This document shows, piece by piece, positions 26,255-34,318 of a stretch of 64,000 bases of DNA (its first letter is position 1; every line of letters starts with the position of its first letter). The position numbers and the translations under genes were made by a program. Under the pieces are notes generated by a model. The model was not told where the DNA came from, did no database searches, and saw only the letters and a list, made by a program, of their open reading frames with translations. Source of the DNA: Deinococcus aestuarii (lineage in GTDB: Bacteria > Deinococcota > Deinococci > Deinococcales > Deinococcaceae); the NCBI RefSeq assembly GCF_018863415.1, contig NZ_JAHKSN010000003.1, positions 1 through 64,000 on the forward strand, read 5' to 3'.

Positions 26255-27661
26255 ATGACCCTCCGACTTGCCCCCCTCGCCCTGGGCACCCTGCTCGTCT
26301 CCATCACCCTGGCCGGTTGCGGCCTGACCCTTCCCGGTGTTCCTGGGAGCGGCGAGGCCGTCGGCGAGCCCTTCACCCTGCGCGTGGTCACGACCGGCCT
26401 GGAGATGCCCTGGGAACTCACCCTCGGTCCCGACGGTCAACTCTGGGTGACCGAACGCCTCGGGAAGCGGGTCGTGCGGGTAGACCCCACCACCGGACAG
26501 CGGAGTGTCGCCGTGACCATCCCCGACGCCCTGGCGGGCGGGCAGCACCAGGGCGTCCTGGGGATGGCGCTGCATCCCGACCTGCTCCAGGGTCAGGGGC
26601 GTGACTGGGTGTACGTCGCCTACACCTCCGGCACGGCCGAGGCTCCCACGAAGAAGATCGTGCGCTACACCTTCGACCGGGCGAGCGGGCAACTGACCTC
26701 GCCCAGCACCGTCATCGACAGGCTGCCCGCCGGAAGCGACCACAACGCCGGGCGCCTCAAGATCGGGCCCGACGGCAAGCTGTACTTCACGATGGGCGAC
26801 CTGGGGCACAACCAGTTCGCCAACGCCTGCAAACCCATCACCTCGCAGGTGCTGCCCAGCGCCGCCGAGATCCAGGCGGGGAACTGGGTGAACTACACCG
26901 GAAAGACCCTGCGCCTGAACCTCGACGGCAGCATTCCGGGCGACAACCCCAGCCTGGGCGGGGTCGTCAGCCACGTCTTCACCGTCGGGCACCGCAACCC
27001 GCAGGGAATCGACTTCAGCCGCCAGGGCGTCCTGTACTCCAGCGAGCAGGGCCCGAACACCGACGACGAGGTGAACATCCTGGAGGCGGCGGGCAACTAC
27101 GGCTGGCCCCACGTCGTCGGGTATCAGGACGATCAAGCGTACGTGTACGGCAACTGGAGCGCCGCCCCCAACTGCGCCAGCCTGACCTGGGAACCCTACA
27201 CCATCCCGGACAGCGTGCCCCAGACCCGGGAGACGGCGTTCAGCGCCCCCAACCTCAAAGACGCCCTGATCACCCTGTGGACGGTGCCGGGCGGACACGA
27301 CTTCACGGACACGCCCATCCCGAACACCAACCTCTACCGCCCCAACATGGCGCCCAGCAGCATCGAGGTGTACGAGAACGCCGGGATTCCCGGCTGGAAC
27401 CGCTCGCTGCTCGTCCCCAGCCTGAAGCACGGCGCGATCTACCGCGTCCCCATCATGCCCAGCGGCCTGAACACGCGCGGCGAGGCGATCAAGACCCTGC
27501 CGACCAACAACCGGTACCGCGACACCGCCGTGTCGAACGACGGGCGCACCATCTACGTCATCACGGACAGCGCCGGGCAGATGCTCGGCCAGGACAACCA
27601 GCCCGTGACCGAGCTGACCAACCCCGGCAGCGTCCTCGCCTTCACATACACCGGGAGATAA
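26255..27661 (+). CDS. gdhB: Soluble-type PQQ glucose/aldose dehydrogenase, lipoprotein
   Basis: This 468-residue protein follows Acinetobacter soluble glucose dehydrogenase along most of its length. Matches include SDHNAGRLKIGPDGKLYFTMGD with the catalytic His163, TLRLNLDGSIPGDNPS, FTVGHRNPQGIDF, SSEQGPNTDDEVN, GNYGWPHVVGYQDD, LLVPSLKHGAIYRV and NNRYRD near the end. A lipobox TLAGC at 18-22 would anchor it outside the membrane. It oxidises glucose to gluconolactone using PQQ and calcium. AAAGGAG precedes the ATG. It follows the SDR by 50 bp and may be co-transcribed. Its product gluconate could feed the kinase at 2.2 kb. No pqq genes are in the window. Confidence 0.92.
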   Translation: MTLRLAPLALGTLLVSITLAGCGLTLPGVPGSGEAVGEPFTLRVVTTGLEMPWELTLGPDGQLWVTERLGKRVVRVDPTTGQRSVAVTIPDALAGGQHQGVLGMALHPDLLQGQGRDWVYVAYTSGTAEAPTKKIVRYTFDRASGQLTSPSTVIDRLPAGSDHNAGRLKIGPDGKLYFTMGDLGHNQFANACKPITSQVLPSAAEIQAGNWVNYTGKTLRLNLDGSIPGDNPSLGGVVSHVFTVGHRNPQGIDFSRQGVLYSSEQGPNTDDEVNILEAAGNYGWPHVVGYQDDQAYVYGNWSAAPNCASLTWEPYTIPDSVPQTRETAFSAPNLKDALITLWTVPGGHDFTDTPIPNTNLYRPNMAPSSIEVYENAGIPGWNRSLLVPSLKHGAIYRVPIMPSGLNTRGEAIKTLPTNNRYRDTAVSNDGRTIYVITDSAGQMLGQDNQPVTELTNPGSVLAFTYTGR

Positions 27662-27743
27662 CCGCGCAAGAGCGTCCACCGTCATCCGGGCACCAGCGTC
27701 TCTGGGGCCGCCCGTGACCTGAGCCTGCAACACGGCAACGTCA

Positions 27744-27996
27744 GCGTGACCCTGCGGAGTTTGGCGGCGCGCGAGCCGGTCTTACGGCGACCGGATGACC
27801 ACGGCCGCCGCACCACGCGCCTTTCCCCAGCCTCACCACCGCCGCCACCCGCGCCGAGATCGACGCCTGGGCCGGGGTGCTCGCCCCCTTCCTGAACGAG
27901 CTGTCCGCGGAGGAGCCGCGGGTGCTCCCGAACATCCGCCCCCTGCGGGCGGTCGCTCGACGACGGGTGAGCGAAGCCCGCGCCGTGTGCCCTTGA
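27744..27996 (+). pseudogene. Unrecognised coding remnant downstream of gdhB
   Basis: One frame reads SLTTAATRAEIDAWAGVLAP, then FLNELSAEEPRVLPNIRPLR, which looks protein-like in composition, but the part before it is open only in another frame and there is no start or ribosome-binding site. I do not recognise the family. The 339-bp gap 27662-28000 holds nothing else I can support. Confidence 0.3.
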
Positions 27997-28000
27997 GCGG

Positions 28001-28858
28001 TCAGCGGCCGAACTTCTGGGCGAGCACGTCACGCATGGTCAGCGCGGGGCGCCCGATCAATTGCTCCAGCGCCCCATCGACGGTGGCGAACTCGCCCGCC
28101 CGGCTCGCGCGGTACATCCCGAGCAGATGGTTCCCCGGCGCGCCCCGCGCCGCCATCCTGGCGCTGAAGTCCTCGTCGGAGATCACCCGCCGCTCCACGG
28201 GTCGGCCCAGCACCTCCGAGGCGAGGCCCGTGAGGTCGGCGAAGTCGAGCGCCTGCGATCCGGTGAGGGGCGGCGTCGGCCCCTCGAACCGGCCCGGGTC
28301 GGTGAGGATGGCCGCCGCCCCCTCGGCCAGGTCGGCGTGCGTCGTCCAGGCGACCGGACCGTCCGCAGGTGCCTCGAAGAGTCCCGTGTCGAGCGAGTCT
28401 CCCAACATGAACAAGCTGCTCGTCGCGTGGAAGCCGTTGCGCAGGGCGGTCCAGGCCAGACCCGACTGACGCAGCAGCTCCTCGGTCGCCGCGTGGTCGA
28501 GGGCGGGCGCGAATGCCGAGGACGGGCTGGCGGCCATCTGGCTGGTGTAGACGATCCGCGTCGCCCCAGCTTCGCGGGCGGCCCCGATGGCCGCGCGGTG
28601 CTGCGCGAGGGGGTCACCCCCGTAGGCCCGCGCGTTAGAGGACACCATCAGCACCTGCGTGGCGCCCTCGAAGGCGTGGGTGAGGCTGGCGGGGTCGCGG
28701 AAGTCACCCTGGCGCACCCGCACCCCGAGGGCCTCCAGATCGGCCGCCTTCTCGGGGTCGCGGACGCTGGCGCCGACCTGGGTGGCCGGCAGACGGGCGG
28801 TGAGTTGTTCGACGATGGCCCGGCCCAACTGGCCGGTCGCTCCGGTCACGATGATCAT
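28001..28858 (-). CDS. NmrA-type NAD(P)H:quinone oxidoreductase (QOR2/YtfG-like)
   Basis: This 285-residue atypical SDR begins MIIVTGATGQLGRAIVEQL (NADP-binding GxxGxxG). It has LMVSSNARAYGGDPLAQHRAAIGAAREAGATRIVYTSQM and the C-terminal RRVISDEDFSARMAARGAP, as in QOR2-like enzymes. Such proteins bind NADPH and reduce quinones or sense redox state. The ATG at 28858 has GGAGCATCCC upstream. It is divergent from a tetR gene, with a shared operator-like palindrome overlapping its start of transcription. Confidence 0.9.
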   Translation of the reverse strand: MIIVTGATGQLGRAIVEQLTARLPATQVGASVRDPEKAADLEALGVRVRQGDFRDPASLTHAFEGATQVLMVSSNARAYGGDPLAQHRAAIGAAREAGATRIVYTSQMAASPSSAFAPALDHAATEELLRQSGLAWTALRNGFHATSSLFMLGDSLDTGLFEAPADGPVAWTTHADLAEGAAAILTDPGRFEGPTPPLTGSQALDFADLTGLASEVLGRPVERRVISDEDFSARMAARGAPGNHLLGMYRASRAGEFATVDGALEQLIGRPALTMRDVLAQKFGR

Positions 28859-28920
28859 GGGATGCTCCTTGTCCTGCGGGTGTCCTCGGGCTCGCCCCTA
28901 AACCACGAACCTGGGCCGGG

Positions 28921-28962
28921 GTTAACGCAGCTAACACTACACCGTTTCCGTTGATACCACAA
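28921..28962 (-). promoter_or_regulatory. Promoter and TetR operator of the quinone oxidoreductase
   Basis: On the minus strand TTGTGG (28962-28957) and TAGTGT (28939-28934) are spaced by 17 bp. The inverted repeat GTTAACGCAGCTAAC (28921-28935) overlaps the expected transcription start. A second GTTAAC lies at 28990-28995 beside the tetR start codon, so one regulator could control both directions. Confidence 0.6.
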
Positions 28963-28986
28963 GTCTGTTCACAATGGGGCGTTATC

Positions 28987-29730
28987 ATGGTTAACGTGAA
29001 CGCGCGAGCCACCGGGGCCCGGGAACGCATCGTGGAGGCGACCGCTGAATTGCTGGCCCGTGGCGGGCGGGAGGCCGTGTCCACGCGGGCGGTGAGTGCC
29101 GCCGCGGGGGTCCAGGCGCCCACGCTCTACCGGCAGTTCGGTGACCTGCAAGGGCTGCTGGAGGTGACGGCCCGCGAGACGTTGGCCGCGTACGTGCGAG
29201 AGAAGGCGACCCACGAGCCCACCGACGACCCGCTGGAGGACCTGCGGCGCGGGTGGGATCTGCACGTCGCGTTCGGGCTCGCCAACCCAGCCGTGTACAC
29301 CCTGATCTACGGCGACCCGGTGGCCGGGGCCCACACGCTGGCGGCCCGGGACGGCCTGGCGGTGTTGCACCGGCTGGTCACCCGGGTGGCGCAGGCGGGG
29401 CGGCTCCGGGTGGGCGTCCCTCTGGCGGTGGGTCTCATTTCCGCTGCTGGGGAAGGGGTGACCCTCTCCTTGATCGGCACCCCGCCGGAAGCGCGGGACC
29501 CGCACCTCCCGGCGGCCCTGCGCGAGGCCGTGCTGGCGGCGATCACCATTGCCCATCTGCAGGGCAGCGCCTCTCAGGAAAGGCCGGGGGCGGATCGGGT
29601 GGCGGCGCGTGCCACCGCGCTTCAGGCGGTGCTCTCCGAGGCGCCGGACGTCCTCTCGCCGGCCGAGCGGCACCTCCTGGGGGAGTGGCTCGACCGGCTG
29701 ACCACCCCAGGCGTGCCCGCATCGTCCTGA
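28987..29730 (+). CDS. TetR-family transcriptional regulator
   Basis: This 247-residue regulator has the TetR N-terminal helix-turn-helix: ARERIVEATAELLARGGREAVSTRAVSAAAGVQAPTLYRQFGDLQGL. The C-terminal ligand domain includes the WDLHVAFGLANPAVYTLIYG stretch seen in many uncharacterised TetR proteins. The ATG at 28987 has no ribosome-binding site. TATCAT at 28983-28988 lies 7 nt before a GTG at 28996, so the true product may start there as a leaderless mRNA with 244 residues. It probably represses itself and the divergent quinone oxidoreductase. Confidence 0.88.
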   Translation: MVNVNARATGARERIVEATAELLARGGREAVSTRAVSAAAGVQAPTLYRQFGDLQGLLEVTARETLAAYVREKATHEPTDDPLEDLRRGWDLHVAFGLANPAVYTLIYGDPVAGAHTLAARDGLAVLHRLVTRVAQAGRLRVGVPLAVGLISAAGEGVTLSLIGTPPEARDPHLPAALREAVLAAITIAHLQGSASQERPGADRVAARATALQAVLSEAPDVLSPAERHLLGEWLDRLTTPGVPASS

Positions 29731-30095
29731 GGGCGTCGGGGAAGGCGGCGGGCAGTGCGCCGGGGTGGAGCCTCGCAGCGCGGCGGTGGTCTGATCGGTG
29801 GGGACGCCCGCGCAGAGCGCCACGTCGGGGGCCGTGAGCCGCACGGCCAGGTGGGCCTCGTCGCCCCCCGTGTCGGACCGGGCCACCTCCGACGCCCGGT
29901 CCACCGCGCGGTGCCGGGCCGCGCGCTCCCCGAGGCTCCCGGCGAGGACCGTCAACGTGTCCGCCCAGTCGCACACGGCGGGGGCGAGCGCCTGCCGCGC
30001 GGGCAGGCCTTGCACCACCCACCCGGCGGGCGAGTTCGGTCAGGCGGCCCGAAGTGCCCCCGGGGCTCGCCTGCACCCCTCCTCAAAACTCCGTG
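29731..30095. other. Gene-free stretch between tetR and marR
   Basis: The minus strand holds a long open frame here (for example VCDWADTLTVLAGSLGERAA near 29960), but it continues antisense through tetR, has no ribosome-binding site and matches no family I know. I record nothing functional. Confidence 0.5.
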
Positions 30096-30124
30096 TTGAC
30101 AATATTCGTTGTAACGATTATATT
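30096..30124 (+). promoter_or_regulatory. Sigma-70-type promoter and operator of the second marR
   Basis: TTGACA (30096-30101), 17 bp, TATATT (30119-30124) is a near-consensus promoter. Its spacer is an imperfect palindrome, AATATTCGTTGTAACGATTATATT (30101-30124), centred on CGTT-GT-AACG. A repressor bound there would block RNA polymerase. AATATTCGTTG is repeated at 30663. Confidence 0.8.
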
Positions 30125-30161
30125 TGGGACAGTCGCCCGGCGACGAACAGGAGCCTTCCCG

Positions 30162-30638
30162 ATGTCCTCACCTCCCCCGACCGACCGACCCGGCACGCCC
30201 TTTGTCAGCCTGGAGCATGAGGTTTACCTGACGTTACAGCGGCTGGCGGCCGACCTGGGTCACCAGACCGCCGAGCTGCTCAAGGGAGCCGACCTGAGCC
30301 CGGCGCAGTTCAACGTGCTGCGGATTTTGCGCGGCGCGGGGGAAGGCGGGCTGACCTGCGGCGAGATCGGCGAGCGGCTGATCACCCACGACTCGGACGT
30401 GACCCGGCTGCTCGACCGCCTGGAAAAGCAGGAGCTGGTGACCCGCGTTCGCAGCACCCAGGACCGCCGCGTCGTCCTGACCTGCATCACCGGAAGGGGA
30501 CGGGCGATTCTGGCCGACCTGGACCAACCCCTCGCGGAGTTGCACCGCGCCCAACTGGGACACCTCGGGTCTCAGAGGTTGCGGCAGCTCCTGGGCCTGC
30601 TCGGTGAGGCGTCTGCCCACGGCGAGGAGGTCGCCTGA
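30162..30638 (+). CDS. MarR-family transcriptional regulator of the catDE-like operon
   Basis: This 158-residue protein has the MarR fold: [66 protein letters not shown] and the wing [20 protein letters not shown]. The ATG has CAGGAGCC upstream. I see two Cys, in LTCGEIGE and LTCITGRG. Related repressors of quinone-stress genes (MhqR, CatR) sense electrophiles, some through Cys. Its promoter and the doxX leader carry the same motif, so it most likely autoregulates and controls the next three genes. Confidence 0.9.
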   Translation: MSSPPPTDRPGTPFVSLEHEVYLTLQRLAADLGHQTAELLKGADLSPAQFNVLRILRGAGEGGLTCGEIGERLITHDSDVTRLLDRLEKQELVTRVRSTQDRRVVLTCITGRGRAILADLDQPLAELHRAQLGHLGSQRLRQLLGLLGEASAHGEEVA

Positions 30639-30660
30639 GCTCCCCTCGCCACCTTTCCGC

Positions 30661-30681
30661 CCAATATTCGTTGCCACAGAT
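30661..30681 (+). promoter_or_regulatory. Second MarR operator, before doxX
   Basis: AATATTCGTTG at 30663-30673 repeats the exact 11 bases found at 30101-30111 in the marR promoter. It is followed by CCACAGATT, giving a weak dyad, and lies 33 bp before the doxX ATG. Confidence 0.6.
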
Positions 30682-30705
30682 TCCCTCACCACAAGGAGAC
30701 CTCCG

Positions 30706-31137
30706 ATGACCACCCTGACCTCTGCTCCCCGGCGTTCTTCCGGGCTCGACCTCGGCCTCACCGTCCTGCGCGTTTTGATCGGCGTGATCTTCGTCGCGCA
30801 CGGCCTCCAGAAGTTCTTCGAGTTCGGCATTCCGGGCACGACGGGCGCCTTCACGCAGATGGGCGCGCCCCTGCCCGGGCTCACCGCCCCGCTCGTCTCG
30901 GCCCTCGAACTGCTGGGCGGCGCGGCGCTGATCCTGGGCCTGTTCACCCGCGCGGCGGGTGTGCTGCTCGCCCTGAACATGCTGGGCGCGATGGGGCTCG
31001 TCCACCTCAAGGGCGGGTTCTTTGCCCCGGGCGGCGTGGAATTCGTGCTGGCCCTGTTCGCCGCGAGCGCCGCACTCGCGCTGACCGGACCCGGGCGCTA
31101 CTCGCTCGACGCCGTGCTCGCCCGCCGCGGGGCCTGA
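30706..31137 (+). CDS. DoxX-family membrane protein (CatD/MhqP-like)
   Basis: This 143-residue protein has four hydrophobic helices. DoxX signatures seen are [56 protein letters not shown] and the C-terminal [26 protein letters not shown] precedes the ATG. DoxX proteins accompany ring-cleavage and quinone-detoxification enzymes, as in Bacillus catDE and mhqNOP. The MarR site in its leader and the catE-like gene two positions on support that role here. Confidence 0.9.
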   Translation: MTTLTSAPRRSSGLDLGLTVLRVLIGVIFVAHGLQKFFEFGIPGTTGAFTQMGAPLPGLTAPLVSALELLGGAALILGLFTRAAGVLLALNMLGAMGLVHLKGGFFAPGGVEFVLALFAASAALALTGPGRYSLDAVLARRGA

Positions 31138-31173
31138 CTCTTCCTCTCGCCCTCTCCCGACAGGAGGACCACC

Positions 31174-31812
31174 GTGAACGTCACGATCATCGGCACCGGC
31201 AACATGGGGCGCGGCCTCGCCCACACCCTCGCCCGCGGCGGCCACACCGTCACCCTGCACGACCGCCAACTCGAAAAGGCTGAGGCGCTCGCGCAGGAGG
31301 TGCGGGCGGCCCTCCCGGGCGCCACCGTCCAGGCGGGCACCCTCGGGGAGCCCCTCCAGGGCGACGTGGTGATCCTCGCCACGTGGTACACCGCCTCGCA
31401 GGACCTCGCCCGGCAGTTCCGGGACGAATTCGCGGGCAAGGTGGTCGTGGACATCAGCAACCCCCTGAACGCCCGCTTCGACGGCCTCGCCACCGCGCTC
31501 GGCACCAGCGCCGCCGAGGACCTCGCCCGGCTGCTGCCGGACAGCCGGGTCGTGAAGGCCTTCAACACCACCTTCGCGGGCACGCTGGTGCAGGGGCAGG
31601 TCGCCGGGCAGCCCCTCGACGTGCTCGTAGCGGGGGATGATGAGGGGGCCAAGCGGCAGGTGCTCGACCTCGTGACCTCGGGCGGGCTGCGCGGCATCGA
31701 CGCGGGAGGGCTCGAACGGGCCCGGCAGCTCGAAGGGCTGGGCCTGCTGGGCATCACCCTCCAGGGCCCGCTCGGCACCGGCTTCATGAGCGCCTGGAAG
31801 CTGCTCGGTTGA
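31174..31812 (+). CDS. F420-dependent NADP reductase-like oxidoreductase
   Basis: This 212-residue Rossmann protein begins MNVTIIGTGNMGRGLAHTLARGGHTVTLHDRQ and has DVVILATWYTASQDLARQF, VVDISNPLNARFDG and VVKAFNTTFAGTL, then VLVAGDDEGAKRQV. That is the NADP oxidoreductase/F420-type family. In bacteria without F420 such enzymes work as NADPH-dependent reductases of unknown substrate. The GTG start follows AGGAGGACC. It lies between doxX and the dioxygenase-like gene in one transcription unit. Confidence 0.87.
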   Translation: MNVTIIGTGNMGRGLAHTLARGGHTVTLHDRQLEKAEALAQEVRAALPGATVQAGTLGEPLQGDVVILATWYTASQDLARQFRDEFAGKVVVDISNPLNARFDGLATALGTSAAEDLARLLPDSRVVKAFNTTFAGTLVQGQVAGQPLDVLVAGDDEGAKRQVLDLVTSGGLRGIDAGGLERARQLEGLGLLGITLQGPLGTGFMSAWKLLG

Positions 31813-31862
31813 TCTGCGCCCACAAGCTCCCCCCCGCCCTGCTCCCACCTCCCGGAGGACCC

Positions 31863-32726
31863 ATGACCGCCACCCCCACCTTCCGCCTGCACCCCGACCT
31901 CACCCTCGGCGCCGCCGAGCTGACCGTCTCCGACCTCGCGCGCAGCGTCGCCTTTTACGAGCAGGTGCTCGGCATGACCGTGCTCGAACGCCAGGGCCGC
32001 ACGGCCCGCCTCGGCACGGCCGCGCGGCCCCTGCTGACCCTGACCGAACTTCCCGGGGCCAGCCCCGCTCCCCGCAGCACGCCCGGCCTGTACCACTTCG
32101 CGGCGCTGCTGCCCACCCGGGTGGACCTCGCCCGCTGGGTGCGGCACGCCGCGGGCACGGGCCTGCGGATCGGGCAGGGTGACCACCTCGTCAGCGAGGC
32201 GTTCTACCTCAACGACCCCGACGGGCACGGCATCGAGGTCTACCGCGACCGGCCCCGGAGCGAGTGGCGCTGGAACCTCGACCAGGTGCAGATGGCGTCC
32301 GATCCCATCGACGTGGCGGGCCTGCTGGCCGAGCCCGGCGCGGACGAGCCGTTCCAGGGCCTTCCGGACGGCACCGTCATGGGCCACGTCCACCTGCGGG
32401 TGACGGACCTCGCCGCCACGGAGGCGTTTTACCGCGGGCTGCTGGGCTTCGATGTCGTCGCGCGCTGGCCGGGGGCGCTGTTCGTCTCGGTCGGCGGCTA
32501 CCACCACCACTTCGGCCTGAACACCTGGCAGAGCGAGGGGGGCAGACCCGCCCCCGAGAACACGGCCCGGCTGCTGGGCGTTCACGTCGGGCTGCCGAGC
32601 GCCGCCGACGTGGACCGTCTGGCCGAGCACCTCCGGGCCGCGGGCGTGCCCTCCACCCGCACCCAGGGCGGGCTGGACGTGCGCGACCCGTCGGGCAACC
32701 GGCTGATCTTCGGCGCGAGCGCCTGA
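31863..32726 (+). CDS. catE: Two-domain VOC protein, catechol-2,3-dioxygenase (CatE)-like
   Basis: This 287-residue protein is a tandem vicinal-oxygen-chelate fold. Module one has GAAELTVSDLARSVAFYEQVLG and FYLNDPDGHGIEVYRDRP. Module two has MGHVHLRVTDLAATEAFYRGLLG, then YHHHFGLNTWQS and RDPSGNRLIF. The metal ligands of the second module are visible: His in GHVHLR and His in YHHHF. The expected third ligand, Glu in the first module's HGIEVY, also appears. Bacillus CatE is the closest family I know. It probably opens catecholic or quinol rings. CGGAGGACCC precedes the ATG. It ends the operon before a strong bidirectional hairpin. Confidence 0.85.
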   Translation: MTATPTFRLHPDLTLGAAELTVSDLARSVAFYEQVLGMTVLERQGRTARLGTAARPLLTLTELPGASPAPRSTPGLYHFAALLPTRVDLARWVRHAAGTGLRIGQGDHLVSEAFYLNDPDGHGIEVYRDRPRSEWRWNLDQVQMASDPIDVAGLLAEPGADEPFQGLPDGTVMGHVHLRVTDLAATEAFYRGLLGFDVVARWPGALFVSVGGYHHHFGLNTWQSEGGRPAPENTARLLGVHVGLPSAADVDRLAEHLRAAGVPSTRTQGGLDVRDPSGNRLIFGASA

Positions 32727-32785
32727 GCGGCCCCGCGCGTCCCCTCCCACCCGCAGGGACGGGAACGGGGACGCCCCGCCGCACC

Positions 32786-32824
32786 GAAAGGGACAGACCG
32801 GGGAATCCGGGGCCTGTCCCTTTC
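32786..32824. terminator. Bidirectional terminator between catE-like and htrA-like genes
   Basis: Perfect 11-bp arms GAAAGGGACAG (32786-32796) and CTGTCCCTTTC (32814-32824) enclose a 17-nt loop between two convergent genes. The AAAG/CTTT ends give short T-tracts in both directions. Confidence 0.75.
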
Positions 32825-32838
32825 GCCTGGAAGCCGCC

Positions 32839-34122
32839 CTACGACCCGGGGACGGGTGGAGGGGTGCCCTGCTCCCCTCGCCCCTGGGACGAGGCGGTGA
32901 GGGTCAGCTCGCGCGTCACGGTCTGGCCGCCCCGCCGCACCGTCACGGTCACCTCGTCGCCCGGCTGTTTGCCGATGAGGACGCTCTGGAGGTCCTGAAC
33001 GGTCGAGACCTCCTGGCCGTCGAGGGCGGTGATGATGTCGCCCCCCAGCCGGATGGCCGCGTCCGCGAAGCGCTGGGTGCGCTCCCCACCCCGCAGTCCC
33101 GCCGCCGCCGCCGGGGTGCCCGGCTCGACCGACTGGACCAGGATGCCGCTCGCCGGGAGGTCCAGGGCCTCCCGCGCCGAGGGGGTCAGGGCTTGCAGGG
33201 GAATGGAGACGACCCCGATACGGGGCACCGTGATGGTCTCCCCCGCCCGCAGCCGCGGCAACAGGGCCTTGACCACGTTCACGGGAATGGCGAAGCCCAC
33301 GCCCGCGCTCTGCCCGACGCCGCTCGCCGCCCCCGCCGGGGAGAGAATCTGGGTGTTCACCCCGATCACCTCGCCCCGGCTGTTCACGAGCGGCCCGCCC
33401 GAGTTGCCGGGGTTGATGGAGGCGTCGGTCTGGACCGAGTTCTGCGGGATGTAGTTCACGCCCGTGGGCACCACCCGGTTGACGGCGGAGACGATGCCCT
33501 GGGTGACGGTGAATTCCAGGCCGAAGGGGGCCCCCAGCGCGATGGCTTTCTCGCCGACCCGCAGGACGCCGCTGTCTCCCAGGGTCAGGGGCCTCACCCC
33601 GGCGGGCAGCGCGCGCGCCCGGATCAGCGCCAGGTCGTAGTCGGGCGCGGTGCCCACCACGCTGGCCTCGTATTCCTGTTCGTTCTGGTGCAGCCGGACG
33701 CGGAGGTTGGACGCCCCCTGGATCACGTGGTAGTTGGTGACGATCTCGCCCTGGGCGTCGATCAGGAAGCCCGACCCCGTGCCGGACGGCACCTCCAGGC
33801 CTCCCGGCGGGGCGTCCGGGCCCAGGGGCGACCCGCCGTAGAGGGAACCGCCCCCCACCTGATCGAAGCGGGTGACGAACACGACGCCTCCCTGGGTCCG
33901 GTTCACGACCGAGATGGTGTTCTCGTCGTAGGCGAGGCGCCCGTCGTTGCCCCCGGAGGCGGCGGGACTCGCCGTGCCGGGCGGGTTTTGCCCCGCCCCC
34001 TGCGACGGCGACGAGGCCGCCGGGCTGGTCGTCCCCGTCCCCGTGCCCCCGGAATCGCCGGTGGCCTGATCCTGGCAGCCGACCAGCAGCAGCGCCGTCA
34101 GAAGAGTCGTCGGGAGTTTCAT
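32839..34122 (-). CDS. HtrA/DegP-type serine protease, lipoprotein
   Basis: This 427-residue protein starts with a lipoprotein signal (LLTALLLVGC, Cys16) and a 50-residue Gly/Ser/Pro-rich tether. The trypsin-like domain has the triad His132 (TNYHVIQG), Asp163 (DYDLALI) and Ser241 (INPGNSGGPLV). One PDZ domain follows from about residue 310 (LPASGILVQSVEPGTPAAAAGLRGG, then GGDIITALDGQEVS). It degrades or refolds damaged envelope proteins. The ATG has GGAGGAGGACC upstream. Longer frames lack a signal peptide. It is monocistronic, with a shared terminator against the catE-like gene. Confidence 0.94.
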   Translation of the reverse strand: MKLPTTLLTALLLVGCQDQATGDSGGTGTGTTSPAASSPSQGAGQNPPGTASPAASGGNDGRLAYDENTISVVNRTQGGVVFVTRFDQVGGGSLYGGSPLGPDAPPGGLEVPSGTGSGFLIDAQGEIVTNYHVIQGASNLRVRLHQNEQEYEASVVGTAPDYDLALIRARALPAGVRPLTLGDSGVLRVGEKAIALGAPFGLEFTVTQGIVSAVNRVVPTGVNYIPQNSVQTDASINPGNSGGPLVNSRGEVIGVNTQILSPAGAASGVGQSAGVGFAIPVNVVKALLPRLRAGETITVPRIGVVSIPLQALTPSAREALDLPASGILVQSVEPGTPAAAAGLRGGERTQRFADAAIRLGGDIITALDGQEVSTVQDLQSVLIGKQPGDEVTVTVRRGGQTVTRELTLTASSQGRGEQGTPPPVPGS

Positions 34123-34318
34123 CGGTCCTCCTCCGGGCCCCCGGGCCCGGGCACACGTCCGTTGCCGAAGACAGGCTGGGGTGAACTGGCGCCTTTGTAC
34201 CGCGGGGGCACCGGGCCGTTCACCGCTTCCCATGAATTCGCCTTGACTTCCGGGAAAGGGTGAAGGGCAGATGACGGCTGAGCCTGGTGGGGAGGCGAGC
34301 AGGCCGGGCGAGACTCGC

